Shown: positions 1 to 8,404, counted from the first letter of the stretch. The stretch: DNA of 64,000 bases from Streptomyces sp. NBC_00459 (GCF_036013955.1 NZ_CP107903.1:1364001-1428000), one strand, 5' to 3'. Made by a program: numbers and translations. The notes: generated by a model from the sequence alone, not told the origin.

Positions 1-178
1 GGAGCGCGCTCGCCGCGTCCCGTACGGGAATTGTCCGACCGACGACGAGTTTGCGGGCCCGCGGTGTCAGTCGTAGCAGGCGGGTCGGGAATCCGCCGAC
101 GAGGGCGCGCCCGCCGTCGACGACGCGGGTGTGCCGGTCGAACGCGACGACGACACCGACGTCGGCGGGAAGCGTCAT
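1..178 (-). CDS. mftF: Mycofactocin glycosyltransferase MftF, N-terminal part (cut by window edge)
   Basis: Only the first 59 codons are present; the gene runs off the left edge. MftF is the GT2-type glycosyltransferase that adds glucose units to the mycofactocin core. The visible N-terminus (MTLPADVGVVVAFDRHTRVV, then DGGRALVGG and a leucine/arginine stretch) is the conserved region before the transferase domain. The ATG overlaps the TGA of mftE as ATGA, so the two are translationally coupled. The assignment rests on this N-terminal similarity and the gene order; the catalytic domain is not visible. Confidence 0.85.
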   Translation of the reverse strand, partial: MTLPADVGVVVAFDRHTRVVDGGRALVGGFPTRLLRLTPRARKLVVGRTIPVRDAASAL

Positions 179-906
179 CGGCGTACGGACCCGGTACGGC
201 GGGCCGGATCGGCGAGGCGGCCCCGGTAGTCGACCGTCCACGCGCCGATCCGGCGGACCGTGGCCGACACCATCGCCTCCATCGTCCGGCTGCCCTCCTC
301 GGCCGAGGCCCCGGCAGGATCGCCGAGCACACCGGAGGGCGAGACGGCGCGGACACCGTGGGCAGCGAGATCCGGCAGGAGGTCGGGCAGGGGGCGTGTG
401 TCGCCCGCGACGGCGGCGCCGAGCCGTACGCGCGCCGGGTCCAGGTGCAGCATCAGGGAGGTCTCCGTACGACCGGCGTGCGCGTCACCGCCGGGTGTCC
501 CGCAGGCGGTCCAGGCGATGTCGTGGCCCTCGGCGCGCAGCAGGCGGAGGGCGGTGTCGAGGGTGGCGGTGTTGCCTCCGTGGCCGTTGACGAACACGAT
601 GCGGCCCGCCCACAGGGAGAGGGAGCGTGTCAGTTCCACGACCACCGTGCTCAGCGCCTCGTGCCCGATCGAGACGGTCCCCGGGAAGTGCGCGTGTTCG
701 CCGCTGGCGCCGTAGGCGACCGGCGGTGCCACCCACGACGCGGGCAGGGCGTCCGCCGTGCGCTGTACGACGGCACGGGCGACGACGGTGTCGGTGTCGA
801 GCGGCAGATGCGGGCCGTGCTGCTCGGTGGACCCGACCGGGACGAGGACCAGCACACCGGACGGTACGGCCGGCCAGACGGCGTCGGCCAGGACGTGCGG
901 CGCCAT
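175..906 (-). CDS. mftE: Mycofactocin peptidase MftE (creatininase family)
   Basis: A 243-aa creatininase-fold metalloprotease. In mycofactocin maturation MftE cuts the modified MftA and releases the C-terminal Val-Tyr-derived piece (AHDP). Visible metal-site motifs are GSTEQHGPHLPLDTDT near residues 24-39 and FVNGHGGNTATLD near 100-112, with the downstream Glu in the RTETSLMLHLDP segment. The ATG at 906 is the first in-frame start after the mftD stop, 2 nt away. The longer open frame upstream is read-through inside mftD and was not used. Length and motifs are normal for the family. Confidence 0.93.
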   Translation of the reverse strand: MAPHVLADAVWPAVPSGVLVLVPVGSTEQHGPHLPLDTDTVVARAVVQRTADALPASWVAPPVAYGASGEHAHFPGTVSIGHEALSTVVVELTRSLSLWAGRIVFVNGHGGNTATLDTALRLLRAEGHDIAWTACGTPGGDAHAGRTETSLMLHLDPARVRLGAAVAGDTRPLPDLLPDLAAHGVRAVSPSGVLGDPAGASAEEGSRTMEAMVSATVRRIGAWTVDYRGRLADPARRTGSVRR

Positions 907-908
907 GG

Positions 909-2114
909 TCAGGCGACCGGGGCGGGACCCGGGAGGTCGGCGCCGCCCAGGGTCAGTGGGAAGCCCGGCGGTATCACCAGGTCCTCGGGCGACAGCTCGT
1001 GGACCGAGGAGTGACCGAGGCCCAGTACCGCCGAGTCGAGGCCGCCGCGCAGGATGTCCAGCACGTTCGCCACGCCGGCCTGCCCGTTGGCGGCCAGGCC
1101 CCACAGGTAGGCGCGGCCGATCAGGACGGCTCGGGCGCCGAGGGCGAGTGCCTTCGCGACATCGCTGCCGCGCCGGATGCCGCCGTCCAGAAGGACCTCG
1201 ACCTGGTCGCCGACCGCCTCCACGACGGACGGGAGCACGCGGATCGTGGCCGGGGTGGTGTCCAGGTTGTTCCCGCCGTGGTTGGACACGGACAGCGCCG
1301 ACACCCCCGCGTCGACCGCCCGTCTGGCGTCGTCGACCCGGGTCACCCCCTTGAGGAGGAAGGGTCCGCCCCACTCGGCGCGCAGCCACTTGACGTCGTC
1401 CCAGGTCGGCGGCGCGGTCTGCATCCACTCGCCGTAGGCGCCGAAGAAGGTGGGCGACCGGCCGCCGGGGGCCCGCAGGTTGGGCACGGTGAGGTCGGGG
1501 AGTCGGCCGGACCGGGCGTACTGCCAGAGCCACTTGGGCCGGGGCAGCACATCGGGGGCGAACCGCAGCGCGGTCCGGAGATCGAGCTTCTCCGGTATGG
1601 AAGGGCTCCCCCAGTCGCGGCCGTGGGAGAACGACCAGTCCAGGGTGACTATGAGGGCCTTGGCGCCGGCCGCCCTGGCCCGGTCCATCCGCTGGACCAT
1701 GGTGTCGCGCGTGCCGCTCCAGTAGAGCTGGTAGAAGAAGTCCGGCTGGGCGTCGGACACCTCCTCCACCGGCTTGCTCGCGAACGAACTGAGGCCCATG
1801 ACGACGCCCCGGTCGGCAGCGGCCCGGGCGACGGCGACCTCGCCGTCCGGGTGGACCGCCTGCACCCCCGTCGGCGAGATGAGCACCGGCAGCGAGGTGT
1901 GCACGCCCATTACCGTCGTCGACAGGTCGCGCTGCGCGTGATGTCCCACGACGCGCGGGGCGAAGCCCAGTTCGGCGAAGGCAGTGATGTTGTCGTCGAT
2001 GGTGCGCCCGCGCTCGGAGCCCGCAACCAGAGCGCCGTAGACCGAGCTCGGCAGCCGCCGCTTCGCCCGGCGCTGCGCCTCGGCAACCGTCTCGAACCAG
2101 GGGTTCCTAGGCAT
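909..2114 (-). CDS. mftD: MftD, FMN-dependent alpha-hydroxy-acid-type dehydrogenase of mycofactocin biosynthesis
   Basis: A 401-aa LldD/glycolate-oxidase-like flavoprotein. MftD oxidatively deaminates AHDP to pre-mycofactocin, the redox-active carrier. The N-terminus MPRNPWFETVAEAQRRAKRR is typical of MftD. The FMN barrel shows SPTGVQAVHPDGEVA, the catalytic-loop SNHGGNNLDTTPATI and the phosphate-binding LLDGGIRRGSDVAKALALGA. The ATG lies inside the 3' end of mftC (8-nt overlap), consistent with one transcript. Confidence 0.95.
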   Translation of the reverse strand: MPRNPWFETVAEAQRRAKRRLPSSVYGALVAGSERGRTIDDNITAFAELGFAPRVVGHHAQRDLSTTVMGVHTSLPVLISPTGVQAVHPDGEVAVARAAADRGVVMGLSSFASKPVEEVSDAQPDFFYQLYWSGTRDTMVQRMDRARAAGAKALIVTLDWSFSHGRDWGSPSIPEKLDLRTALRFAPDVLPRPKWLWQYARSGRLPDLTVPNLRAPGGRSPTFFGAYGEWMQTAPPTWDDVKWLRAEWGGPFLLKGVTRVDDARRAVDAGVSALSVSNHGGNNLDTTPATIRVLPSVVEAVGDQVEVLLDGGIRRGSDVAKALALGARAVLIGRAYLWGLAANGQAGVANVLDILRGGLDSAVLGLGHSSVHELSPEDLVIPPGFPLTLGGADLPGPAPVA

Positions 2115-3333
2115 GTGTGGCGTCCTTTCCGGTGGGCGTCAAATCCATCCCGGCCAGCGGATGTTCGTCGCAGTCGCTCACCGGCGGCCTGCCGGGTGGG
2201 CGGCGGGTGAGGACGAGGTCCACCGTCCTGCGGGAGTGGTCACCGGACGGCTTCGGCACCACCGTCGCGTCCCGATGGGCCAGCAGTTCCTCGCCGTACC
2301 CCTGTACGCACTCCGGGTCGGGGCCGTCCAGCGGCAGCCCGGTGAAGAACTTCGCGGCCATGCAGCCGCCCTTGCACGTGTCGTAGAAGGCGCAGGAGGC
2401 ACAGGCTCCGCCGTGCTGCGGGGTCCGCAGCCGCCGGAACAGCTCCGAGTCGCGCCACACCCCCGAAAAGCCGCCCGGCTCACGGACGTTGCCCGCGAGG
2501 AACTCGTCGTGGATGGCGAACGGGCAGGCGTAGACGTCACCGACCGGGTCGATCAGACAGACCACGCGTCCGGCACCGCACAGGTTGAGACCGGGCAACG
2601 CCTCGCCGTACGCGGAGAGATGGAAGAAGGAGTCCCCGGTCAGCACGTTGTCGCCGTGCGCCAACAGCCAGTCGTACAGCTCGCGTTGCTGCCCGGCGGT
2701 GGGGTGCAGGTCGTCCCAGACGTCGGCACCGCGTCCGGAGGGCCGCAGCCGGGTCAGGCGCAGTTGGGCGCCGAAGCGGTCGGCGAGCGCCTTGAAGGCG
2801 TCCAGCTGCGGGATGTTGTGCCGGGTGCAGACCACGGAGATCTTGAAGTTCCGCATTCCTGCGGCGGCCAGGTTCTCCAGCGCCCGCAACGCCGTGGCGT
2901 ACGAACCGGCCCCGCGCACCGCGTCGTTGACGTCGGCGGTCGCGCCGTCGAGGGAGATCTGGACGTCGACGTAGTCGTTGCGGGCCAGGCGGGTGGCGGC
3001 CTCGGGGGTGATGCGGACGCCGTTGGTGGAGAACTTGACGCCCACGTGGTGTGCCGTTGCGTAGTCCAGGAGTTCCCAGAAGTCGGCGCGGACGGTCGGC
3101 TCGCCGCCGCCGATGTTGACGTAGAAGACCTGCATGGCCTCCAGCTCGTCGATGACGGCCTTGGCCTCCTCTGTGCTCAGCTCGCGGGGGTCGCGCCTGC
3201 CGGAGCTGGACAGACAGTGGGCGCAGGCCAGGTTGCAGGCGTAGGTCAGCTCCCAGGTGAGGCAGATCGGCGCGTCGAGCCCGTGCTCGAACAGGTCGAC
3301 CAGCCGTGGTGTGGCAGCGGCGGGAGCGGTCAT
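2107..3333 (-). CDS. mftC: Radical SAM mycofactocin maturase MftC
   Basis: A 408-aa radical SAM/SPASM peptide maturase. MftC decarboxylates the C-terminal Tyr of MftA and then forms the Val-Tyr crosslink. The radical SAM cluster motif CNLACAHC sits near residue 30, followed by the SAM-binding GGGEP. The SPASM half carries auxiliary-cluster cysteines in NLCGAGRVVCLID, YACPFA and CASCAFYDTCKGGC. The start is the ATG at 3333, which overlaps the mftB stop as ATGA; the open frame continues about 105 codons upstream but that stretch is antisense-like read-through across mftB and mftA. Confidence 0.96.
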   Translation of the reverse strand: MTAPAAATPRLVDLFEHGLDAPICLTWELTYACNLACAHCLSSSGRRDPRELSTEEAKAVIDELEAMQVFYVNIGGGEPTVRADFWELLDYATAHHVGVKFSTNGVRITPEAATRLARNDYVDVQISLDGATADVNDAVRGAGSYATALRALENLAAAGMRNFKISVVCTRHNIPQLDAFKALADRFGAQLRLTRLRPSGRGADVWDDLHPTAGQQRELYDWLLAHGDNVLTGDSFFHLSAYGEALPGLNLCGAGRVVCLIDPVGDVYACPFAIHDEFLAGNVREPGGFSGVWRDSELFRRLRTPQHGGACASCAFYDTCKGGCMAAKFFTGLPLDGPDPECVQGYGEELLAHRDATVVPKPSGDHSRRTVDLVLTRRPPGRPPVSDCDEHPLAGMDLTPTGKDATHA

Positions 3334-3620
3334 GGTGTCCTTCCGACGACCATCGACGACTGGACAAGGACGGCCAACGCCCGTCTGTAGCGCGGGAGTT
3401 CGTCCTCCCCGAGGCCCGCAGCGAGGCAGGCGGCGCGGGCCGTGGGCGCCTGTGCGAGGCACTGGACGACGGCCAGCAGGCGACGGTCCTTGAGGAACGA
3501 GAGTTTGCGGGTGCCGAAGTGGTAGAGCAGCGCACCGAAGGGTTCCGGGCGCACGGAGACCTGAGGGTGCAGGTCCCAGGCCCTGTCGAGGTCCACCGGG
3601 CGGCCTAGTAGACGCCGCAC
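3330..3620 (-). CDS. mftB: Mycofactocin precursor-recognition protein MftB
   Basis: A 96-aa RRE-type chaperone that binds the MftA leader and delivers it to MftC. The core WDLHPQVSVRPEPFGALLYH followed by FGTRKLSFLKD is the family signature. The start is a GTG at 3620 that lies inside the last codons of mftA (16-nt overlap), and the stop overlaps the mftC ATG as ATGA, so mftA-B-C form a tightly coupled unit. No better in-frame start exists closer to the conserved core. Confidence 0.93.
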   Translation of the reverse strand: MRRLLGRPVDLDRAWDLHPQVSVRPEPFGALLYHFGTRKLSFLKDRRLLAVVQCLAQAPTARAACLAAGLGEDELPRYRRALAVLVQSSMVVGRTP

Positions 3621-3751
3621 ATGCCGTCGATGGAGACCTCCTCGACAAGGTCGTCGGCCTCGATCAGCGACTCCAGCGACTCTTCGGCAGGGGACTGCCC
3701 GGCCTGGATCCCGGTGGCCGGGACGGGCTGGGCGACGTGGATCTCGGTCAT
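3605..3751 (-). CDS. mftA: Mycofactocin precursor peptide MftA
   Basis: A 48-aa ribosomal precursor. The acidic leader (EESLESLIEADDLVEEVS) is followed by the conserved C-terminus IDGMCGVY, whose last Val-Tyr is the substrate that becomes mycofactocin. The ATG at 3751 is preceded by the SD GGGAGAG at a good distance. A much longer open frame continues upstream but has no family features. First gene of the minus-strand mft operon, divergent from mftG. Confidence 0.96.
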   Translation of the reverse strand: MTEIHVAQPVPATGIQAGQSPAEESLESLIEADDLVEEVSIDGMCGVY

Positions 3752-3871
3752 GCGACTCTCCCTGTACATCGCTCCCATCGGACTTCCGGAGAATAATGGC
3801 ACCGGGTGCCGAAAGTGAAGGGGGCAGGCGCCACGAGAACTGCGAGGGACCCAGAAGAAGGCCAACTCTCC
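3752..3871. promoter_or_regulatory. Divergent mftA/mftG promoter region with palindrome
   Basis: About 120 bp separate the mftA and mftG starts. It holds an AT-rich GAATAATGG stretch at 3791-3799, rare in this GC-rich DNA and -10-like. Directly beside it is a 13-nt palindrome GGCACCGGGTGCC at 3798-3810. The palindrome is a candidate site for the TetR-family MftR encoded nearby. That link is inference. Confidence 0.4.
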
Positions 3872-5410
3872 ATGAGGCAGGCAGATATGACGCCCGACGT
3901 CATCGTCATAGGGACCGGCGGCAGCGGTGCGCCGCTCGCGGCCCGACTGACCGAGGACGTCGATCGCACCGTGCTGGTACTGGAGTCCGGCCCAGTACCC
4001 CGCCAACTCTCGGCGTTTCCGCCCGAGTTGCTGGACGCGCGACTCGTGCCCGGAGCGCGGCCCGGGAACCCCGCGGTGCAGCCGTACCCGGCGCACCTCA
4101 CGCCGCGGCGGCCGTACACGGTCGTCCGGGGTCGCTTCCTGGGCGGCTCGACCACCGTGAACGGCGGGTACTTCGTGCGGGCCCGGCGCGAGGACTTCGA
4201 CCGGTGGTCGGCGGCGGGCGGTGCCGCCTGGTCGTACGAGGGTGTGCTGCCCTTCCTGCGGGCCCTGGAGGCCGATCTCGACCACGGCGCCGACGCGTCG
4301 CACGGGGCGGCCGGCCCGGTGCGGGTGCGGCGCACGGACCTGCGGCACCCCGCCGCCACGGCCTTCCGGGACGCGGCCCACCACCTGGGTTTTCCGTCGG
4401 AGCCGGACAAGAACGCCCAGCAGGAACCGGGGTTCGGACCGGTCCCGTGCAACGCGGTCGACGGACTGCGCCTCAACACCGGCGTCAGCTACCTGCTCCC
4501 CGCGCTCCACCGGCCCAACCTGACGGTCCGGGGCGGCAGTACGGTCCATCGGATCGTCGTCGAGCACGGCCGCGCCACCGGTGTGGTCGTGGAACGCGAC
4601 GGGCGCCGCGAAATCGTGGAATGCGGCGAAGTCGTCCTGTGTGCCGGGGCGTTGCGTTCCCCGCAGCTGCTGCACCTCTCGGGCGTCGGACCGCGCCGCG
4701 ACCTGGACCGCCTGGGTATCCCGGTGGTCCGGGACGCCCCGTCCGTCGGTGTCCGGTTCGGCGACCATCCCCAGGTCGTCCTGGAGTGGACGCCCCGCTC
4801 GCCCCTTCCCGAACCGGCCGGCTCCTGGCTCGGCGGAGTCCTGCATCTGCCGTCGTCGGACGGTCGTCACCCGGGCGGCGACCTGGAGATCCTCCAGTCG
4901 CTCCTCCCCCTGTCCGCTCTGGCCGGCGGGACGGTGGCAGCTCCCGGCGCACCCCTCGCGTTTCTCGTGTCCGTGCAGTCACCGGGCCTCGGGGGCCGTA
5001 TTCGCACCCGGTCCGCCGACCCCGCCGTAACCCCGGGCCTCGACTACCACTACCTGCGGACCCCCGAGGACAGACGCCGGATGCGCGAAGCGGTCCGCAC
5101 GACCGCCGCGCTGCTCGCCGCTCCCGCCTTCGACAAGGTGTCCGCCGGTCCCGTCGAACCCGGCCCCGAGGTACTGGACGACGACCGGTCGCTCGACGCC
5201 TGGATCCACGCCCACCTCGGCACCTCCCACCACATGTGCGCGACGGTCCCCATGGGCCCCGCCGTCGACCCGTACGGGAGGGTGCACGGCGTACACGGCC
5301 TCCGAGTCGCGGACACATCGATCCTCCCCTCGGCCCCACTGCGCGGCCCGGCGGCGACCGCCGTCCTCATAGGCGAGCTGATCGCAGACGCGATGCGCTC
5401 CGCGCGTTAG
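3872..5410 (+). CDS. mftG: MftG, GMC-family mycofactocin-associated oxidoreductase
   Basis: A GMC flavoprotein of about 512 aa that links reduced mycofactocin to the respiratory chain in the characterised mycobacterial case. The N-terminal FAD Rossmann motif is VIVIGTGGSGAPLAARL. FLGGSTTVNGGYFVRA is the GMC signature region. The C-terminal part has HLGTSHHMCATVPMGPAVD with the active-site His pair. I chose the ATG at 3872 (AGAAGG upstream); ATG 3887 and GTG 3806 are alternatives. Divergent from mftA. Confidence 0.9.
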   Translation: MRQADMTPDVIVIGTGGSGAPLAARLTEDVDRTVLVLESGPVPRQLSAFPPELLDARLVPGARPGNPAVQPYPAHLTPRRPYTVVRGRFLGGSTTVNGGYFVRARREDFDRWSAAGGAAWSYEGVLPFLRALEADLDHGADASHGAAGPVRVRRTDLRHPAATAFRDAAHHLGFPSEPDKNAQQEPGFGPVPCNAVDGLRLNTGVSYLLPALHRPNLTVRGGSTVHRIVVEHGRATGVVVERDGRREIVECGEVVLCAGALRSPQLLHLSGVGPRRDLDRLGIPVVRDAPSVGVRFGDHPQVVLEWTPRSPLPEPAGSWLGGVLHLPSSDGRHPGGDLEILQSLLPLSALAGGTVAAPGAPLAFLVSVQSPGLGGRIRTRSADPAVTPGLDYHYLRTPEDRRRMREAVRTTAALLAAPAFDKVSAGPVEPGPEVLDDDRSLDAWIHAHLGTSHHMCATVPMGPAVDPYGRVHGVHGLRVADTSILPSAPLRGPAATAVLIGELIADAMRSAR

Positions 5411-5452
5411 GCGGTTGTCCGTCAGCGGGCCGGTGGGCAATACCCCGGTGCG

Positions 5453-5520
5453 GCACAGCGCCCCCCAAGGGGCGCGGGGAACTGCGCGACCAGCCACGAC
5501 GGCGCCGCAGCGAACCCACG
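5453..5520 (+). repeat. Streptomyces intergenic repeat, copy 1
   Basis: It contains AAGGGGCGCGGGGAACTGCG followed by CGACCAGCCAC, and sits between the convergent ends of mftG and mftR. Near-identical copies occur at 11661-11720 and 20580-20640, all in the same orientation. The CCCCCC-AAGGGG flank can form a short stem. I recall this repeat as widespread near Streptomyces gene ends. Confidence 0.75.
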
Positions 5521-5551
5521 CCCCCTCGCCGCTCCTCCCGCGGAGCGCTCC

Positions 5552-6256
5552 TCACAGACCGCGCATCGTGACCCCGTCGAACCCAACGGCGAGCTGCCGT
5601 ACGGCCTGATCCAGAAGCGCGCCGAGACTCGCCTCCTCGTCCGTCAGCCAGTGCTCGTACGCGGCGATGCACGCGGCCAGGGCCGCGTGCCCGAGCAGCC
5701 GCGGCATCAGGTCGGACACCGACAGGCCCATGCGCCGCGCGGCGAACTCCGTGACGAGCGCCCGCCACGTCGTGTAGCGCACGGTCGAGTCGGCCTGGAG
5801 CGTCGGCACCCGAAGGATCAGCGTCATCCGTTGCCGGTGCCAGGGCACCACCGCCGGGTCGAACCGGTTGAACTCGACCACTGCGCCACGCAGCGCGTCC
5901 ATCATCGGGGCAGCCGGATCGGTCGCCGCCAGCAAGTGCTCAAGCCTCAGCAACTGGTCCTCGAAGTCGCCCCACACAAGGTCGTTCTTGGACGCGAAGT
6001 AGCGGAAGAAGGTGCGCCGGCCGATGCCGGCGGCGGCCGCGATGTCGTCGACCGTGGTCGCGTCGAAGCCCTGCCGGGCGAACAGCTCGAAGCCCAGGCG
6101 TTCGAGAGCGGCCCGCGAGGTCACCCTCGGGCGGCCCGTACGGCTCGCCCCTTCCCGGCCGTCACCACCGGCCCGGTACTCGGCCGACCGCACGCCCGCC
6201 GCTCCGCCCGCCACGCTCTCCCGCCGTCCCGTTTCAGCAACCACACCGCACATCAT
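5552..6256 (-). CDS. mftR: MftR, TetR-family regulator of the mycofactocin locus
   Basis: A TetR regulator of about 234 aa. The N-terminal HTH is clear: ARQGFDATTVDDIAAAAGIG then RRTFFRYFASKNDLVW. An all-alpha ligand domain follows, with conserved RMTLILRVPTLQADS typical of MftR. In mycobacteria MftR responds to long-chain acyl-CoA and represses mft genes. The start is uncertain: ATG 6256 or 6253, or GTG 6283. Position next to mftG supports the name. Confidence 0.85.
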   Translation of the reverse strand: MMCGVVAETGRRESVAGGAAGVRSAEYRAGGDGREGASRTGRPRVTSRAALERLGFELFARQGFDATTVDDIAAAAGIGRRTFFRYFASKNDLVWGDFEDQLLRLEHLLAATDPAAPMMDALRGAVVEFNRFDPAVVPWHRQRMTLILRVPTLQADSTVRYTTWRALVTEFAARRMGLSVSDLMPRLLGHAALAACIAAYEHWLTDEEASLGALLDQAVRQLAVGFDGVTMRGL

Positions 6257-6379
6257 GCATCGGCCGAGCCCCCGGACACCCACCCCGGGGCACGCGGGGA
6301 ATCATCGCAGGCGGGCCACTGTTGTCGCGTACGCCGGCGGCGGTACGAACACCCAGCACGAATCCCAAGGAGGCCGGGC

Positions 6380-6787
6380 GTGTACGGCGACCCAGCGACG
6401 ATCCGCAAGATCCTGACCGAGCTCGGCGACACCTGGGCGATCGTGGGCCTGTCGTCGAACCAGCAGCGGGCCGCGTACCGCGTGGCCGAGGTGCTCCAGC
6501 GCCACGGCAAACGGATCGTCCCCGTCCATCCGAAGGCCGAGACGGTCCACGGCGAGCAGGGTTACGCCTCGCTGGCCGACATCCCCTTCGCTGTCGACGT
6601 CGTCGACGTGTTCGTGAACAGCGACCTCGCCGGCCAGGTCGCCGACGAGGCCACCACCATCGGTGCCAAGGCCGTCTGGTACCAGCTCGGCGTCATCGAC
6701 GAGGCCGCCTACGACCGCGCCCGCGCCGCCGGCCTCGACATGGTCATGGACCGCTGCCCGGCCATCGAGCTGCCTCGCCTCGGCTGA
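6380..6787 (+). CDS. CoA-binding domain protein (YccU-like)
   Basis: A 135-aa single-domain Rossmann protein of the CoA_binding_2 family. Motifs are WAIVGLSSNQQRAAYRVAEV near residue 17, RIVPVHPKAETVHGE near 44 and AKAVWYQLGVIDE near 97, close to the C-terminal MDRCPAIELPRL. The biochemical role is unknown; the fold matches the CoA-binding part of succinyl-CoA synthetases. The GTG at 6380 follows a very strong SD (AAGGAGG at 6367-6373) and gives the normal family length. It is divergent from mftR across about 120 bp. Confidence 0.85.
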   Translation: MYGDPATIRKILTELGDTWAIVGLSSNQQRAAYRVAEVLQRHGKRIVPVHPKAETVHGEQGYASLADIPFAVDVVDVFVNSDLAGQVADEATTIGAKAVWYQLGVIDEAAYDRARAAGLDMVMDRCPAIELPRLG

Positions 6788-6814
6788 CCCTCGTACCGAC
6801 CCGGTTCGGCGGCC

Positions 6815-8278
6815 TCACTGTGCCGGGCCACCCGCCCGACCCCGTCGCCGCAGCAGCAGGAGTCCGCCCGCGAGAGCGGTGACACCGGTCGCGGCGGTCC
6901 AGGCGACGACGTCCGTCGTACCGGTCGCGGCGAGGTCCTCGCCCTTGCCGCCCTGGGCAGTCGGACCGGCCGACGGAGACGCATCCGCTTCGCCGGCGCT
7001 CACGCTCTCCCCACCGGCGCTCGGGCCGGGGCTCGCACTCACGCGCGCGATCTCCTTGTCCCGGGTGAACGCCAGTGTCCCGAAGCCGAGTTGGTCGTAT
7101 CCCCCGCTGTTGGGTCCGTAGTCACCGCCGCCGCCCTCGGGGGTCGCCCGGGCGGCGATCCGGGTCAGATAGGTGGCGGACAGGCCCCGGCGCTTGGTGT
7201 AGTGGTTGGCGATCATGGCCCAGATCGGGCGGGTCATCGCCGGGTCCACGCCGGCGGCACCGGTCGCGCTCTCGCTGCCCGACCAGCCGCCCACGGCACC
7301 CTTCCTGCGGGTGTTCGCCGTGTACGGCACCTCGCCTCCCATGCTCCACTTGGCCACGTACTGGGCGCCCTTGAGGAAGCGGCTGTCGTCGTAGCCGTAC
7401 AGGTCGATGCCCTGGTTCCAGGCCATCTCGCAGACGGTGCCCATCAGGCCGACGCCGAGCAGCGCGTGCCCCTGGTCGCGGCCCGCCTCGACCCATTCGC
7501 CGAGCCCCTGGTCGTCGTACACGACCGGGATGGCGTTCTTGACGGAGCCCATGCCGGCGCCGTGCTTGAAGTACTCGACGGCCCGGTCGATCCTGGCGCG
7601 GTCGTCACAGAGGATGCCGATGGCCAGGACGCAGGCGATGGCCGTGAGGTCCCAGTTGGCCCAGTAGTTGGTGATGACGGCACCGTTGTGGTTGGCCAGG
7701 AAGTCCTCACTGAGCGGACAGAAGACGTCCAGCATCATCTTCTGGAAGCGGGCGAGGTCGAAGTCGGTGTGGTCGCGCACGAGTTCGGCCGCGTTGGCGA
7801 ACTGGTAGCCGTACAGGCCCGCCGCGAGGAACCGGTCGGCGGAGCCCGCCACCGCGGTCAGCTTCGCCGACCAGGCGTTGAGGATCGCGACGGCGGTGTC
7901 CGCGTACGCGCTCTCACCGGTGACATGCCACCGCAGGGCGTTCTGATAGGCCGCGTGGATGTCGTTGTAGAGAATCGCGTAGTTCTGTGGAGATCCCGAA
8001 CCCCGGTAGACCGTGGCCTGCGGGTTGGCCGTCCAGCCGCTCTGCGCATGGCGGTTGGCGGTCAGCCGTGCGAAGCCCGCCGTGTACGGCGCCGCACCGG
8101 CCTTCACCTTCTTCGCCATCCGGTCCAGATCCGTACGGGTGTGCAGCATGCCCGGGTGGACGAGACCGGCGCCGGCCGCGGTGGCCTGTGGGGCGGCGAG
8201 GGTCGTACCGACGGTGACGGCGCCCGCCGTCGCGCCGGTGAACTTCAACATGCCGCGACGGCTGATACCTGTGTTCAA
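6815..8278 (-). CDS. Secreted alginate-lyase-domain protein with Tat signal and LAXTG sortase anchor
   Basis: About 487 aa. The N-terminus has a twin-arginine signal (SRRGMLKFTGATAGAV, then an APQATAAG cleavage region). The middle is an alpha-toroid alginate-lyase-type domain with NTYW-like VITNYWANWDLT and EAGRDQGHALLG motifs. After a Ser/Pro-rich linker the C-terminus reads LAATGTTD, a hydrophobic helix and LLLLRRRGR, a class E sortase signal, so the enzyme should be anchored to the wall. The TTG at 8278 is chosen because the ATG further in would delete the twin arginines. The true polysaccharide substrate is unknown. Confidence 0.82.
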   Translation of the reverse strand: MNTGISRRGMLKFTGATAGAVTVGTTLAAPQATAAGAGLVHPGMLHTRTDLDRMAKKVKAGAAPYTAGFARLTANRHAQSGWTANPQATVYRGSGSPQNYAILYNDIHAAYQNALRWHVTGESAYADTAVAILNAWSAKLTAVAGSADRFLAAGLYGYQFANAAELVRDHTDFDLARFQKMMLDVFCPLSEDFLANHNGAVITNYWANWDLTAIACVLAIGILCDDRARIDRAVEYFKHGAGMGSVKNAIPVVYDDQGLGEWVEAGRDQGHALLGVGLMGTVCEMAWNQGIDLYGYDDSRFLKGAQYVAKWSMGGEVPYTANTRRKGAVGGWSGSESATGAAGVDPAMTRPIWAMIANHYTKRRGLSATYLTRIAARATPEGGGGDYGPNSGGYDQLGFGTLAFTRDKEIARVSASPGPSAGGESVSAGEADASPSAGPTAQGGKGEDLAATGTTDVVAWTAATGVTALAGGLLLLRRRGRAGGPAQ

Positions 8279-8367
8279 AGCTCCGGTCCTTGGCTCTGGG
8301 GGGTGAGTTGCTCTCGGAGTTGCGGAGAGGAGACGCGTGCCGGGGCCGTCGATAACGAAAAGTGCGG

Positions 8368-8404
8368 TTGCCCGACCGTGGCGGGCGGCGGACATAATGT
8401 TCGG
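8368..8404 (+). promoter_or_regulatory. Promoter of a probably leaderless monooxygenase mRNA
   Basis: A TTGCCC box at 8368-8373 and CATAAT at 8393-8398 are 19 bp apart. The -10 box ends 6 nt before the GTG at 8405, and no SD is visible. Transcription would therefore start on or next to the start codon. Confidence 0.5.

Noticed and set aside
175-1533. 452-codon frame including mftE
   Set aside because: The part before 906 is the third frame of mftD; high-GC DNA leaves such frames open.
3605-4870. 421-codon open frame containing mftA
   Set aside because: Upstream of 3751 it is antisense to mftG, Arg/Pro/Gly-rich and without family features; the SD at mftA and the precursor's known length fix the start.
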